Assembly (NCBI RefSeq): GCF_030551255.1
Contig: NZ_CP130630.1
Location: forward strand, 2,399,501-2,463,500
Length of the DNA: 64,000 nt
Origin: Streptomyces sp. NL15-2K
GTDB taxonomy: Bacteria; Actinomycetota; Actinomycetes; Streptomycetales; Streptomycetaceae
Direction: 5' to 3'
The notes below the pieces were generated by a model. That model had not been told where the DNA came from. It searched no databases and saw nothing but the letters and a program-made list of their open reading frames with translations. Of the stretch, positions 1-8,858 are shown one piece after another. The position numbers and the translations under genes are program-made. Numbering within the stretch: the stretch's first letter is position 1; every line of letters starts with the position of its first letter.

Positions 1-1
1 G

Positions 2-3000
2 GTCATGGCGGGGCTGTCCGTCGCCTTCGACGCGTCCTGCGAGGAGATGTGGCTGGCCTGGCGGTACGGGGCCTGTCTGGTGCCCGTGCCGCGCTCGCAG
101 GTCAGGAGCGGTGCCGATCTCGGGCCCTGGCTGGTCGAGCAGGAGATCACCGTCGTGTCGACCGTGCCCACGCTGGCCGCGCTCTGGGAGCCCGAGACCC
201 TCAACGACGTACGGCTGCTGATCTTCGGCGGTGAGGCATGCCCGCCGGAGCTGGCGCAGCGGCTGGTGACCGAGGGGCGCGAGGTGTGGAACACCTACGG
301 GCCCACCGAGGCGACCGTCGTGGCCTGTGCCTCGCTGATGACCGGCGAGGAGCCGATCCGGATCGGGCTGCCGCTGGACGGCTGGGAGCTGGCCGTCGTC
401 GACGAGGCCGGGGAGCCCGTGCCGATGGGTGCCGACGGGCAGTTGGTGATCGGCGGGGTCGGGCTCGCGCGGTACCTCGACGCCGAGAAGGACGCGGAGA
501 AGTACGCGCCGCTCAAGTCCCTGGGCTGGGAGCGGGCGTATCGCAGCGGTGACCTCGTCAAGGCGGAGCCCGAGGGGCTGGTGTTCCTCGGGCGGGCCGA
601 CGAGCAGATCAAGCTGGGCGGGCGGCGCATCGAGCTCGGTGAGGTGGACTCGGCGCTGCAGGCGCTGCCCGGTGTCGCCGGCGCCGCGGCAGCCGTACGG
701 ACCGCCCGCAGCGGCAATCAACTGCTCGTCGGTTACATCGTGACGCAGGAGGGCTGGGACCACGCGGCGGCCGTCGAGAAGCTGCGGGCGGAACTGCCCG
801 CCGCGCTCGTTCCGTTGCTCGCGCCGGTCGACGAGCTGCCGACCCGGACCAGCGGCAAGGTGGACCGCAATGCCTTGCCCTGGCCGCTGAAGGAGCTGGA
901 GAGCGCCGGTCCGGTCGAGCAGCTGTACGGCACCGAGGCGTGGCTCGCCGAGCAGTGGAGCGAGGTGCTCGGCATCCCCGTGACGAGTGCGCGGGACGAC
1001 TTCTTCGCGATCGGCGGCAGCAGCCTGGCCGCCGCCCAGCTGACCACCAGGCTGCGCACCCGCTACCCGAGCGCCGCCGTCCTCGACATCTACCAGCAGC
1101 CCGTGCTGCGGAAGTTGGCCCGGCACCTGGAGGAGTCGGCGCAGGACGACGGTGCCGAACGTGTCGTCGCACCGGTTCCGGTACGCGCCCAGGTGATCCA
1201 GCTCCTGCTGATGATTCCGCTGTTCACCCTGATCGGGCTGCGCTGGACGGTGGCGCTCGCCGCTTTCGGGAACCTGCTCCCTGTCTACTCCTGGCTGCCG
1301 ACCGCCCCTTGGTGGCTCGTCGCGGCCGGGGCGGTTCTCCTCTTCAGCCCGCCGGGGCGCCTCGCGATCGCCGCGGGCGGGGCGCGGCTGCTCCTTCGGA
1401 AGGTGCGGCCGGGACGGTACGCACGCGGCGGCAGCGTGCATCTGCGGCTGTGGACCGCCGAGCGGCTCGCCGAGTTCAGCGGGGCGGCCTCGCTGACCGG
1501 GTCGTGGCTGGAGCGGTACGCGCGGGCGCTGGGTGCCAAGGTCGGCCCTGACGTGGACCTGCACTCGCTGCCGCCGGTCACCGGCATGCTCAAGCTGGGG
1601 CGGGGCGCGGCCGTGGAGTCCGAGGTCGACCTGTCCGGGTACTGGCTGGACGGCGACCGGCTGGAGATCGGCCCGGTCAAGGTGGGCGCGCACGCCGTCG
1701 TCGGCACGCGCAGCATGCTCTTCCCGGGCGCCCGGGTCGGCAAGCGGGCGGAGGTGGCGCCGGGATCGGCGGTCACCGGTCAGATTCCGACCGGGCAGCG
1801 GTGGGCCGGCGCTCCCGCGGTCAAGCTCGGCAAGGCCAAGCGGAACTGGCCCAAGGAGCGGCCGGTGCGGAGCACGTACTGGCGTGCGCTGTACGGCGTG
1901 GCCGGCTTCGCGGTCAACGCCCTGCCGGTGCTCTCGGGCGGGGCCGCGCTCCTCGTGGCCCACCCCTTCATCACCCCGGACGTGACCGTGAGCGGGATCG
2001 CGCTCGCCCTCGTACCGGCGACGCTCGCCTTCGGGCTGACGTACGCCCTGCTGCTCCTGATCGCCGTACGACTGCTGAGCCTCGGCCTGCGCGAGGGCAC
2101 GCATCCCACGCACAGCCGGATCGGCTGGAAGGCCTGGACGGTCACCCAGCTGATGGACCGCTCGCGCGAGGCCCTCTTCCCGCTGTACGCCGGGCTGGCC
2201 ACGCCGGTGTGGCTGCGGCTGCTCGGGATGCGGATCGGCAAGGGCGCCGAGGTGTCGACCGTCCTCGCGCTGCCCAGCCTGACCACGGTCGGCGAGGGCG
2301 CGTTCCTGGCCGACGACACACTGACCGCGCCGTACGAGCTCGGCGGTGGCTGGATGCGGATCGGGCGCGCGGAGATCGGGCGACGGGCCTTCCTCGGGAA
2401 CTCGGGGATGACCGCGCCGGGGCGGTCCGTGCCGGACGGCGGGCTCGTCGGGGTGCTGTCGGCGACGCCGAAGAAGGCGAAGAAGGGCAGCTCGTACCTG
2501 GGGCTGCCGCCGATGAAGCTGCCGCGCGCGGCGGCCGGCGGCGACCAGAGCCGGACCTACGATCCGCCGACGCGACTGCTGTGGGCGCGCGCTCTGGTGG
2601 AGCTGTGCCGGATCGTGCCGGTGTTCTGCTCGGCGGCGCTGGCCGTGCTGACGGTGGCCGCGCTGTGTGCGCTGGGCGCGTGGGCGCCGCTGCTGTCGGG
2701 GCTGGTGCTGCTCGGGGCGGGCGTCGCGGCCGGCCTGGTGTCGATCGTGGCGAAGTGGCTGCTCGTCGGGCGGCACCGCGGCGGGGAGCACCCGCTGTGG
2801 AGCGGTTTCGTGTGGCGCAACGAGCTGGCGGACACCTTCGTCGAGGTCGTGGCCGTGCCCTGGCTGGCCGGTTCGGTGCCGGGTACGCCGGTGATGACGG
2901 CGTGGCTGCGCGGGCTCGGGGCGCACATCGGCAAGGGCGTGTGGGTCGAGAGCTACTGGCTGCCGGAGACGGACCTGGTGACACTGCGGGACGGGGCGAC

Positions 3001-3232
3001 GGTCAACCGGGGCTGTGTGCTCCAGACGCACCTCTTCCACGACCGGATCTTGCGGACGGATACTGTGGTCCTCCGTGAGGGCGCGACGCTGGGTCCTGGC
3101 GGAATCGTCCTGCCCGGCAGCACGGTCGGGGCCCGTACGACACTGGGTCCTGCGTCGCTGGTCATGGCCGCGGAGTCCGTTCCCGACGACACCCGCTGGC
3201 TGGGCAACCCGATCGAGTCATGGCGTTCCTGA
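2..3232 (+). CDS. Pls/PosA-family non-ribosomal peptide synthetase, 5' end cut by window
   Basis: A single-module membrane NRPS of the type that makes homopolymers of a basic amino acid (epsilon-poly-lysine synthetase family). The window begins inside the adenylation domain; the frame is open to base 2, so the true start lies upstream. Counting from the first Met at base 5, adenylation motifs run to about residue 290 (YRSGD, ELGEVD, SGKVDRNALP). A carrier domain follows with GGSSL, Ser340 being the expected phosphopantetheine site. After it come hydrophobic pairs (about 395-455, 640-700, 880-930) alternating with three hexapeptide-repeat modules (about 540-615, 740-835, 960-1070). This A-T-TM-(C-like)x3 plan is typical of Pls/PosA enzymes. 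The polymer cannot be predicted because most of the adenylation pocket is missing. An M1 peptidase follows 163 bases downstream. Confidence 0.9.
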   Translation, partial: VMAGLSVAFDASCEEMWLAWRYGACLVPVPRSQVRSGADLGPWLVEQEITVVSTVPTLAALWEPETLNDVRLLIFGGEACPPELAQRLVTEGREVWNTYGPTEATVVACASLMTGEEPIRIGLPLDGWELAVVDEAGEPVPMGADGQLVIGGVGLARYLDAEKDAEKYAPLKSLGWERAYRSGDLVKAEPEGLVFLGRADEQIKLGGRRIELGEVDSALQALPGVAGAAAAVRTARSGNQLLVGYIVTQEGWDHAAAVEKLRAELPAALVPLLAPVDELPTRTSGKVDRNALPWPLKELESAGPVEQLYGTEAWLAEQWSEVLGIPVTSARDDFFAIGGSSLAAAQLTTRLRTRYPSAAVLDIYQQPVLRKLARHLEESAQDDGAERVVAPVPVRAQVIQLLLMIPLFTLIGLRWTVALAAFGNLLPVYSWLPTAPWWLVAAGAVLLFSPPGRLAIAAGGARLLLRKVRPGRYARGGSVHLRLWTAERLAEFSGAASLTGSWLERYARALGAKVGPDVDLHSLPPVTGMLKLGRGAAVESEVDLSGYWLDGDRLEIGPVKVGAHAVVGTRSMLFPGARVGKRAEVAPGSAVTGQIPTGQRWAGAPAVKLGKAKRNWPKERPVRSTYWRALYGVAGFAVNALPVLSGGAALLVAHPFITPDVTVSGIALALVPATLAFGLTYALLLLIAVRLLSLGLREGTHPTHSRIGWKAWTVTQLMDRSREALFPLYAGLATPVWLRLLGMRIGKGAEVSTVLALPSLTTVGEGAFLADDTLTAPYELGGGWMRIGRAEIGRRAFLGNSGMTAPGRSVPDGGLVGVLSATPKKAKKGSSYLGLPPMKLPRAAAGGDQSRTYDPPTRLLWARALVELCRIVPVFCSAALAVLTVAALCALGAWAPLLSGLVLLGAGVAAGLVSIVAKWLLVGRHRGGEHPLWSGFVWRNELADTFVEVVAVPWLAGSVPGTPVMTAWLRGLGAHIGKGVWVESYWLPETDLVTLRDGATVNRGCVLQTHLFHDRILRTDTVVLREGATLGPGGIVLPGSTVGARTTLGPASLVMAAESVPDDTRWLGNPIESWRS

Positions 3233-3395
3233 GCGCGGCTCGAGGGTCGGGGCCTGTCCGGCGGATCAGGTCGCAGGACATCGGCGGCGCCTGATGAGCG
3301 CCGGTGAGCGGGGTCTGCGGCATGATCCGCCGGGCAGGCCCTCAGGACGTGCACCGGCACGACCTTCGAGCACAGCGCAGGGAGCAGACGCACCA

Positions 3396-4739
3396 GTGAC
3401 CGTTCAGCAGGCAGTGGGTCCGGACCCGTACTTTCCGGCCAACGGCGATCCCCGTTATCGGGTGCACCGCTACGAACTCGCGCTGGACTACCGCCCGGGT
3501 CCGAACCGGCTGTCGGGGACGGCCCGGATCAACGCCATCGCGGGACGGTCGCCGCTCGCCGAGTTCCAGCTCAACCTGGCCGACTTCAAGGTCGGCCGGG
3601 TGCGTGTCGACGGCCGGCAGCCGCACTACACGCACCGGGGCGGCAAGCTGCGCATCCGCCCCGCGAAGCCGATCCGGGCGGGGGCCGCGTTCACGGTGGA
3701 GGTGTACTGGTCGGGCAACCCCAAGCCGGTCGCCAGCTCCTGGGGCGGGCTCGGCTGGGAGGAGCTGGAGGACGGGGCGCTGGTGGCGAGCCAGCCGATC
3801 GGGGCACCGTCCTGGTACCCGTGCAACGACCGGCCCGCCGACAAGGCCTCGTACCAGATCTCGATCACCACGCCGTCCGCGTACCAGGTGGTGGCGGGCG
3901 GGCGCCTGCTGACCCGTACGACGAAGGCTTCGACGACGACATGGGTGTACGAGCAGTCGGCGCCGACGTCCAGCTATCTGGTGGGGCTGTCGATCGGCAA
4001 GTACCAGACGGTGCTGCTGGGCGACCCGGGGCTCGGCGGCATACCGCAGCACGGGCACATTCCGGCGCACCTGCTCCCGGAGTTCTCGCGGGACTTCGCG
4101 CGGCAACCCGGGATGATGCATCTCTTCCAGCAGCTCTTCGGGCCGTACCCCTTCGACGAGTACGCCGTCGTGGTGACCGAGGAGGAGCTCGATGTCCCCG
4201 TCGAGGCCCAGGGCTTGTCGCTGTTCGGCGCCAACCACGTGGACGGGGCGCGGGGTTCGGAGCGGCTGGTGGCGCACGAGCTCGCGCACCAGTGGTTCGG
4301 CAACAGCGTGTCCATCGCGGACTGGCGGCACATCTGGCTGAACGAGGGGTTCGCGAAGTACGCCGAGTGGCTGTGGTCGGAGCGGTCGGGCGGGCGACCG
4401 GCCCAGCAGCACGCCGCCGCCGCGCACCGGTTGCTGTCCTCGCTCCCGCAGGATCTCCAGCTGGCCGACCCCGGGCGCAAGTCGATGTTCGACGACCGGC
4501 TCTACGAGCGCGGCGGACTGACCGTGCACGCGGTGCGGTGCGCGATGGGCGACGACGCGTTCTTCCGGATGCTGCGCGGATGGGCGGGGCTGCACCGGGG
4601 CGGTGCGGTGAGTACGGCGACGTTCACCGCGCATGTGGCCCGGTTCGCGGCCGAGCCGCTGGACGAGCTGTTCGAGGCGTGGGTGTACGGGACGGCGCTG
4701 CCGCCGCTGCCGATGGCCGAGACCCGGGCGGCCGTCTAG
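3396..4739 (+). CDS. M1-family zinc metallopeptidase
   Basis: Zinc aminopeptidase-fold hydrolase of about 447 residues. It carries the HELAH zinc motif (His294, His298) and the third ligand Glu317 in NEGFAKY, so it should be catalytically competent. The substrate loop that reads GAMEN in classical M1 aminopeptidases is here EAQGLS, as in a common actinobacterial subgroup. No signal peptide is visible, so it is probably cytoplasmic. The GTG at 3396 is chosen because GGAG lies at 3381 and the protein then begins just before the conserved N-terminal beta domain; an ATG at 3294 is an alternative. Its position directly after the poly-amino-acid synthetase suggests a role in trimming or degrading that polymer. 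This is inference; a general peptidase is equally possible. Confidence 0.88.
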   Translation: MTVQQAVGPDPYFPANGDPRYRVHRYELALDYRPGPNRLSGTARINAIAGRSPLAEFQLNLADFKVGRVRVDGRQPHYTHRGGKLRIRPAKPIRAGAAFTVEVYWSGNPKPVASSWGGLGWEELEDGALVASQPIGAPSWYPCNDRPADKASYQISITTPSAYQVVAGGRLLTRTTKASTTTWVYEQSAPTSSYLVGLSIGKYQTVLLGDPGLGGIPQHGHIPAHLLPEFSRDFARQPGMMHLFQQLFGPYPFDEYAVVVTEEELDVPVEAQGLSLFGANHVDGARGSERLVAHELAHQWFGNSVSIADWRHIWLNEGFAKYAEWLWSERSGGRPAQQHAAAAHRLLSSLPQDLQLADPGRKSMFDDRLYERGGLTVHAVRCAMGDDAFFRMLRGWAGLHRGGAVSTATFTAHVARFAAEPLDELFEAWVYGTALPPLPMAETRAAV

Positions 4740-4750
4740 GCCCTGTCACA

Positions 4751-5173
4751 ATGGCGGCCATGACCCGTCGTTCCTGCCCGTGCGGGCTGCCTCAGGCGTA
4801 CGACCAGTGCTGCGGCCGGTACCTCCCCCAGTCTCGAACAAGCTCGACCGGGGGGACCCCCATCGGTGCGGCCGCCGCACCCACCCCGGAGGCGCTCATG
4901 CGGTCGCGGTACAGCGCCTTCGTGAAGGGGAACGCTCCGTATCTTCTGCGGACCTGGCATCCGCGGACACGGCCGGCGCGGCTCGACCTCGATCCGGGGA
5001 TGCGGTGGACGGGGCTGGAGATCCTCGGGACGAGCGAGGGATCCGCGTTCCACGCGACGGGAACCGTGACCTTCCGGGCCTCGTTCCGGGGCGGGTCACT
5101 GCATGAGCGGAGCCGGTTCGAGCGGGTGGACGGGGCTTGGGCGTACGTGGACGGGGAGTTCCTCGACACGTAG
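4751..5173 (+). CDS. ychJ: YchJ family (UPF0225) SEC-C protein with an inserted repeat
   Basis: Small protein of about 140 residues with the N-terminal SEC-C cysteine cluster (CPCG...CCG) followed by the NTF2-like YchJ core (ALMRSRYSAF, then YLLRTWHP). SEC-C motifs bind zinc; the family's cellular role is not settled. Between the CCGRY cysteines and the core, where homologues have only a few residues, this protein carries an additional stretch (LPQSRTSSTGGTPI). It is encoded by a copy of the ~41-bp palindromic repeat at 4822-4862, and the frame stays open across it. Start could be ATG 4751 or ATG 4760. It sits 11 bases after the peptidase and may be cotranscribed. Confidence 0.85.
   Translation: MAAMTRRSCPCGLPQAYDQCCGRYLPQSRTSSTGGTPIGAAAAPTPEALMRSRYSAFVKGNAPYLLRTWHPRTRPARLDLDPGMRWTGLEILGTSEGSAFHATGTVTFRASFRGGSLHERSRFERVDGAWAYVDGEFLDT
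4822..4862. repeat. ~41-bp palindromic repeat inside ychJ
   Basis: C-rich arm CCTCCCCCA, a short middle, then GGGGGGACCCCCA. Same architecture as the copies at 13134-13174, 49606-49643 and 50102-50142, although the middle differs. It lies in frame within the YchJ coding region and adds about 14 residues. Confidence 0.75.
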
Positions 5174-5183
5174 CGCCATGCGG

Positions 5184-5885
5184 CTACGGCGCCAGGATGT
5201 CCAGCTCCTGGAGCGCTCCCACCGTGATCTCCCGGGTCAGCGCCTCCGCGCGAACCGCGTCGCCCCCGCGGACCGCCTCCGCCACCTGGACGTGGAGGGT
5301 GACGGCGGCCGGGTCGGGGTCCTCGAACATGACCTCGTGGTGGGTGCGGCCGGCCAGGACCTCCGCGACGACATCGCCGAGCCGGGCGAACATCTCGTTG
5401 CCGGAGGCGCAGAGGATGACCCGGTGGAAGGCGATGTCGTGGACGAGGTAGCCCTCCAGTTGGTGTCCGCGTGAGTGGGCCACCATGCCCAGGGCGCACT
5501 CGGTGAGTTCGGCACACTGGTCGGCGGTGGCGTACTTCGCGGCCAGGCCCGCGGCGACCGGTTCGATCGCGGAGCGCAGCACCGTGAGGGAGCGCAGTTG
5601 GCGCGGGCGGTCGGCGCCGGCCAGGCGCCATCGGATGACCTGGGGGTCGTAGACGTTCCACTCGGCCGTGGGACGCACCGTCACGCCCACGCGGCGGCGG
5701 GACTCGACGAGGTGCATGGACTCCAGGACCCGGACCGCCTCACGCATGACGGAGCGTGAGACGTCGAACCGCTGTGCCAGTTCGTCGGTGCGCAGAACGC
5801 TGCCCGGCGGGTACTCGCCCGCGGTGATCGCGGGGCCGAGGGTTTCCAGTACCCGGCCGTGCAGCCCCCGGCCCGATGTGCTCAT
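5184..5885 (-). CDS. gntR: FadR-type GntR transcriptional regulator of gluconate genes
   Basis: A 233-residue regulator with an N-terminal winged helix (LAQRFDVSRSVMREAVRVLE, about residues 27-60) and a C-terminal all-helical FCD ligand domain (conserved Arg/His positions such as FHRVIL). It is divergent from gntK, and the 140-base gap contains the palindrome AAGTCAGACTT at 5920, which fits the GTC-n-GAC core bound by FadR-type regulators. It probably represses the gluconate/idonate operon and is released by a sugar acid. The gene ends 10 bases from ychJ, convergent with it. Confidence 0.88.
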   Translation of the reverse strand: MSTSGRGLHGRVLETLGPAITAGEYPPGSVLRTDELAQRFDVSRSVMREAVRVLESMHLVESRRRVGVTVRPTAEWNVYDPQVIRWRLAGADRPRQLRSLTVLRSAIEPVAAGLAAKYATADQCAELTECALGMVAHSRGHQLEGYLVHDIAFHRVILCASGNEMFARLGDVVAEVLAGRTHHEVMFEDPDPAAVTLHVQVAEAVRGGDAVRAEALTREITVGALQELDILAP

Positions 5886-5919
5886 GCACTCAGCGTACGC
5901 GGCAGATCACGGGAACAAA

Positions 5920-5930
5920 AAGTCAGACTT
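5920..5930. promoter_or_regulatory. Candidate GntR operator
   Basis: Palindrome AAGTCAGACTT (5+1+5), matching the GTCnGAC core of FadR-subfamily operators. It lies in the divergent gap, 35 bases upstream of gntR and about 100 bases upstream of gntK. An outer AGTCA/TGACT pair (5921-5925, 5936-5940) overlaps it. Confidence 0.5.
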
Positions 5931-6027
5931 ATTTGTGACTGGGGCTTGAATTCGTCTTACCTAATGGGTTTCAGTATGGCGACGTCAGATCTCGACGTCG
6001 TAGGTCGAGGAAGACAGCGAGGCAGTG

Positions 6028-6576
6028 ATGCGTACCCCGCACGTCGTCGTGGTGATGGGCGTCGCCGGCACGGGCAAGACCACGATCGGTCCCCTGCTCG
6101 CCGCCCGGCTGGGCGTCCCGTACGCCGAGGGTGACGACTTCCACCCGCAGGCCAACATCGACAAGATGTCGGCCGGTATCCCGCTCGACGACGCGGACCG
6201 GTGGCCGTGGCTCGACGCCATCGGCGCCTGGGCGCACGGGCGGGCCGGGCTCGGCGGGGTGGTCAGCTGCTCGGCGCTGAAGCGGTCGTACCGTGACCGG
6301 CTCAGGGCCGCTGCTCCCGGGATCACGTTCGTGCACCTCACGGGCGACCGGAAGCTCATCGAGGACCGGATGGCGCACCGCCAGGGCCACTTCATGCCCA
6401 CGGCGCTGCTGGACTCGCAGTTCGCCACGCTCCAGCCGCTCGGGGCGGACGAGGCCGGGATCGCCGTGGATGTCTCCGGCGGCCCGGAGGAGATCACCGA
6501 GCGAGCGGTGAAGGCGCTGAACTCCCTTCCCCGCGCGTCCCATTCCGACGCGCCCCTTCCCGACGCGCCCCAGTAA
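6028..6576 (+). CDS. gntK: Gluconokinase
   Basis: Small P-loop kinase of about 182 residues that phosphorylates D-gluconate to 6-phosphogluconate, feeding the pentose phosphate pathway. It has the Walker A motif GVAGTGKTT near residue 10, the gluconate-binding segment EGDDFHPQANIDKM, the lid region CSALKRSYRD and HRQGHFMP, all diagnostic of the GntK family. Length matches the family (about 165-180). ATG 6028 or the adjacent GTG 6025 is the start. First gene of a run gntK-gntP-idnO-idnD. Confidence 0.93.
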   Translation: MRTPHVVVVMGVAGTGKTTIGPLLAARLGVPYAEGDDFHPQANIDKMSAGIPLDDADRWPWLDAIGAWAHGRAGLGGVVSCSALKRSYRDRLRAAAPGITFVHLTGDRKLIEDRMAHRQGHFMPTALLDSQFATLQPLGADEAGIAVDVSGGPEEITERAVKALNSLPRASHSDAPLPDAPQ

Positions 6577-6659
6577 CACCCCCCTAGTAACACCCTCAGC
6601 ACCACACCCCCCTCAGCAACACCCCTCCCCCCTCATCCCCGTACCTGCAAGGGACCCCC

Positions 6660-8057
6660 GTGACCAGACTCAGCGTCGAGATGCTGGCAGCGGACGCACC
6701 CGAGCCGATCACCTCGGCCGGTCACGCTCAGCTGGGCATCGCCGTACTGGCGGGCATCGCCGTCATCGTCCTGCTCATCACCAAGTTCAAGCTCCACGCC
6801 TTCCTGTCGCTGACCATCGGGTCGCTGGCGCTCGGCGCGTTCGCCGGGGCACCGCTCGACAAGGCCATCACCAGCTTCACCACCGGGCTCGGCACCACGG
6901 TCGCCGGCGTGGGCGTGCTGATCGCCCTCGGTGCGATCCTCGGCAAGATGCTCGCCGACTCCGGCGGCGCCGACCAGATAGTCGACACGATCCTCGCCAA
7001 GGCGAGCGGCCGTTCGATGCCGTGGGCGATGGTGCTGATCGCCTCGGTGATCGGTCTGCCGCTGTTCTTCGAGGTCGGCGTCGTGCTGCTGATACCGGTC
7101 GTGCTGATGGTCGCCAAGCGGGGCAACTACTCGCTCATGAAGATCGGCATCCCGGCGCTCGCGGGTCTGTCCGTGATGCACGGCCTGGTGCCGCCGCACC
7201 CCGGCCCGCTGGTCGCGATCGACGCGGTCGAGGCCAACCTGGGCGTCACGCTCGCGCTCGGCGTGCTCGTCGCCATTCCGACCGTGGTCATCGCCGGTCC
7301 GCTGTTCGCCCGGTACGCGGCCCGCTGGGTGGACGTCCCGGCCCCGGACCGGATGATCCCTCAGCGCGCCTCCGAGGAGCTGGAGAAGCGTCCCAGCTTC
7401 GGCGCCACTTTGACCACGATCCTCCTGCCGGTCGTCCTGATGCTGTCCAAGGCGCTGGTCGACATCGTCATCGACGATCCCGAGAACACCGTGCAGCGGG
7501 TCTTCGACGTCATCGGTTCGCCGCTGATCGCGCTGCTCGCCGCCGTGCTGGTGGGCATCTTCACCCTCCTGCGGCCCGCCGGGTTCGCCAAGGAGCGGGT
7601 CTCGCAGCTCGTCGAGAAGGGCCTCGCGCCCATCGCGGGCATCCTGCTGATCGTCGGCGCGGGCGGCGGTTTCAAGCAGACGCTGATCGACTCCGGTGTG
7701 GGCCAGATGGTCCTGGAGATATCCGAGGACTGGTCGATACCCGCCCTGCTGCTGGCCTGGCTGATCGCGGTGGCGATCCGGCTGGCGACCGGCTCGGCGA
7801 CCGTGGCCACGGTCTCGGCCGCCGGTCTGGTCGCCCCGCTCGCGGCCGACATGTCGACGACCCACGCGGCCCTGCTCGTCCTGGCCATCGGCGCCGGCTC
7901 GCTCTTCTTCAGCCATGTCAACGACGCCGGGTTCTGGCTGGTGAAGGAGTACTTCGGCCTGGACGTCGGCCAGACCATCAAGACCTGGTCCGTCATGGAG
8001 ACGATCATCTCGGTCGTCGCCGGCGGTGTGGTCCTGCTCCTCTCCCTGATCATCTAG
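6660..8057 (+). CDS. gntP: GntP-family gluconate/H+ symporter
   Basis: A 465-residue inner-membrane permease with about 12-14 hydrophobic helices and the GntP-family signatures GAILGKMLADSGGADQI, HGLVPPHPGPL and FFSHVNDAGFW. It imports gluconate or a related aldonate. The GTG start at 6660 has AAGGGA just upstream. The 83-base gap after gntK is C-rich with short imperfect repeats (CAGTAACACC, CAGCAACACC). Ten bases separate it from idnO, so it is probably in the same operon. Confidence 0.92.
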   Translation: MTRLSVEMLAADAPEPITSAGHAQLGIAVLAGIAVIVLLITKFKLHAFLSLTIGSLALGAFAGAPLDKAITSFTTGLGTTVAGVGVLIALGAILGKMLADSGGADQIVDTILAKASGRSMPWAMVLIASVIGLPLFFEVGVVLLIPVVLMVAKRGNYSLMKIGIPALAGLSVMHGLVPPHPGPLVAIDAVEANLGVTLALGVLVAIPTVVIAGPLFARYAARWVDVPAPDRMIPQRASEELEKRPSFGATLTTILLPVVLMLSKALVDIVIDDPENTVQRVFDVIGSPLIALLAAVLVGIFTLLRPAGFAKERVSQLVEKGLAPIAGILLIVGAGGGFKQTLIDSGVGQMVLEISEDWSIPALLLAWLIAVAIRLATGSATVATVSAAGLVAPLAADMSTTHAALLVLAIGAGSLFFSHVNDAGFWLVKEYFGLDVGQTIKTWSVMETIISVVAGGVVLLLSLII

Positions 8058-8067
8058 GAGTACGGCG

Positions 8068-8841
8068 ATGAGTCACCCTCTGTTCGACATCAACGGGCGT
8101 ACCGCCCTGGTCACCGGCTCCAGCCGGGGCATCGGACTGGCGCTGGCCCGCGGGCTGGTGGAGGCGGGCTGCCGGGTCGTCCTCAACGGACGGGACGGCG
8201 ACCGCCTCACGAAGGCCGCCGCCGAGCTGTCCTCGGACGTGCACACGGCAGACGTGCACACGGCCGCGTTCGACGTCACCGACGGGGCGTCGGTGCGCGC
8301 CGGGATAGCGGACGTCGAGGAGCGGGTCGGCCCGCTCGACATCCTGGTCAACAACGCGGGCATGCAACTGCGGGCCCCGCTGCTGGAGTTCGCGGAGTCC
8401 GACTGGCACCGGATCCTGGACACCAACCTCACCAGCGCGTTCCTGGTCGGCCGGGAGGCCGCGCGCCGGATGACGGAACGCGGCCACGGCAAGATCATCA
8501 ACATCTGCTCGCTGCAGAGCGAGGTGGTCCGTCCGGGCATCGCGCCCTACGCGGCCACCAAGGGCGCGCTGAAGATGCTCACCAAGGGCATGTGCGCGGA
8601 CTGGGGTCCGTACGGCGTGCAGGTCAACGGACTCGGCCCCGGCTACATCGAGACCGAGCTGACCCAACCCCTCGTCGAGGACGAGGAGTTCAGCGCATGG
8701 GTGCGGCGCCGGACGCCGGCCGGGCGCTGGGGCCGTACGGAGGACCTGGTGGGCGGGGTGCTGTTCCTCGCCTCGCCCGCCGCGGACTTCGTCGGTGGAC
8801 AGGTGCTGTACGTCGACGGCGGCATGACGAGCGTGCTGTGA
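8068..8841 (+). CDS. idnO: Gluconate 5-dehydrogenase-type SDR
   Basis: Classical short-chain dehydrogenase of 257 residues with NAD(P)-binding TGSSRGIG (about residue 17), NNAG, and the catalytic Ser (CSLQS)-Tyr-Lys (YAATK) triad. Context (gluconate kinase, gluconate permease, idonate dehydrogenase) indicates reversible reduction of 5-ketogluconate to D-gluconate. There is a tandem 15-bp duplication at 8236-8265 that repeats DVHTA twice. The stop lies 17 bases before idnD. Confidence 0.88.
   Translation: MSHPLFDINGRTALVTGSSRGIGLALARGLVEAGCRVVLNGRDGDRLTKAAAELSSDVHTADVHTAAFDVTDGASVRAGIADVEERVGPLDILVNNAGMQLRAPLLEFAESDWHRILDTNLTSAFLVGREAARRMTERGHGKIINICSLQSEVVRPGIAPYAATKGALKMLTKGMCADWGPYGVQVNGLGPGYIETELTQPLVEDEEFSAWVRRRTPAGRWGRTEDLVGGVLFLASPAADFVGGQVLYVDGGMTSVL
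8236..8265. repeat. 15-bp in-frame tandem duplication in idnO
   Basis: GACGTGCACACGGCA is immediately followed by the same 15 bases with the last one changed to C. It keeps the frame and gives DVHTADVHTA in a surface-exposed part of the Rossmann domain. Confidence 0.8.
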
Positions 8842-8858
8842 CCTCCGGGGAGACTGTG

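Noticed and set aside
6633..7916. 427-codon minus-strand frame opposite gntP
   Set aside because: Asp/His/Gln-rich composition from the complement of transmembrane codons; not a gene.
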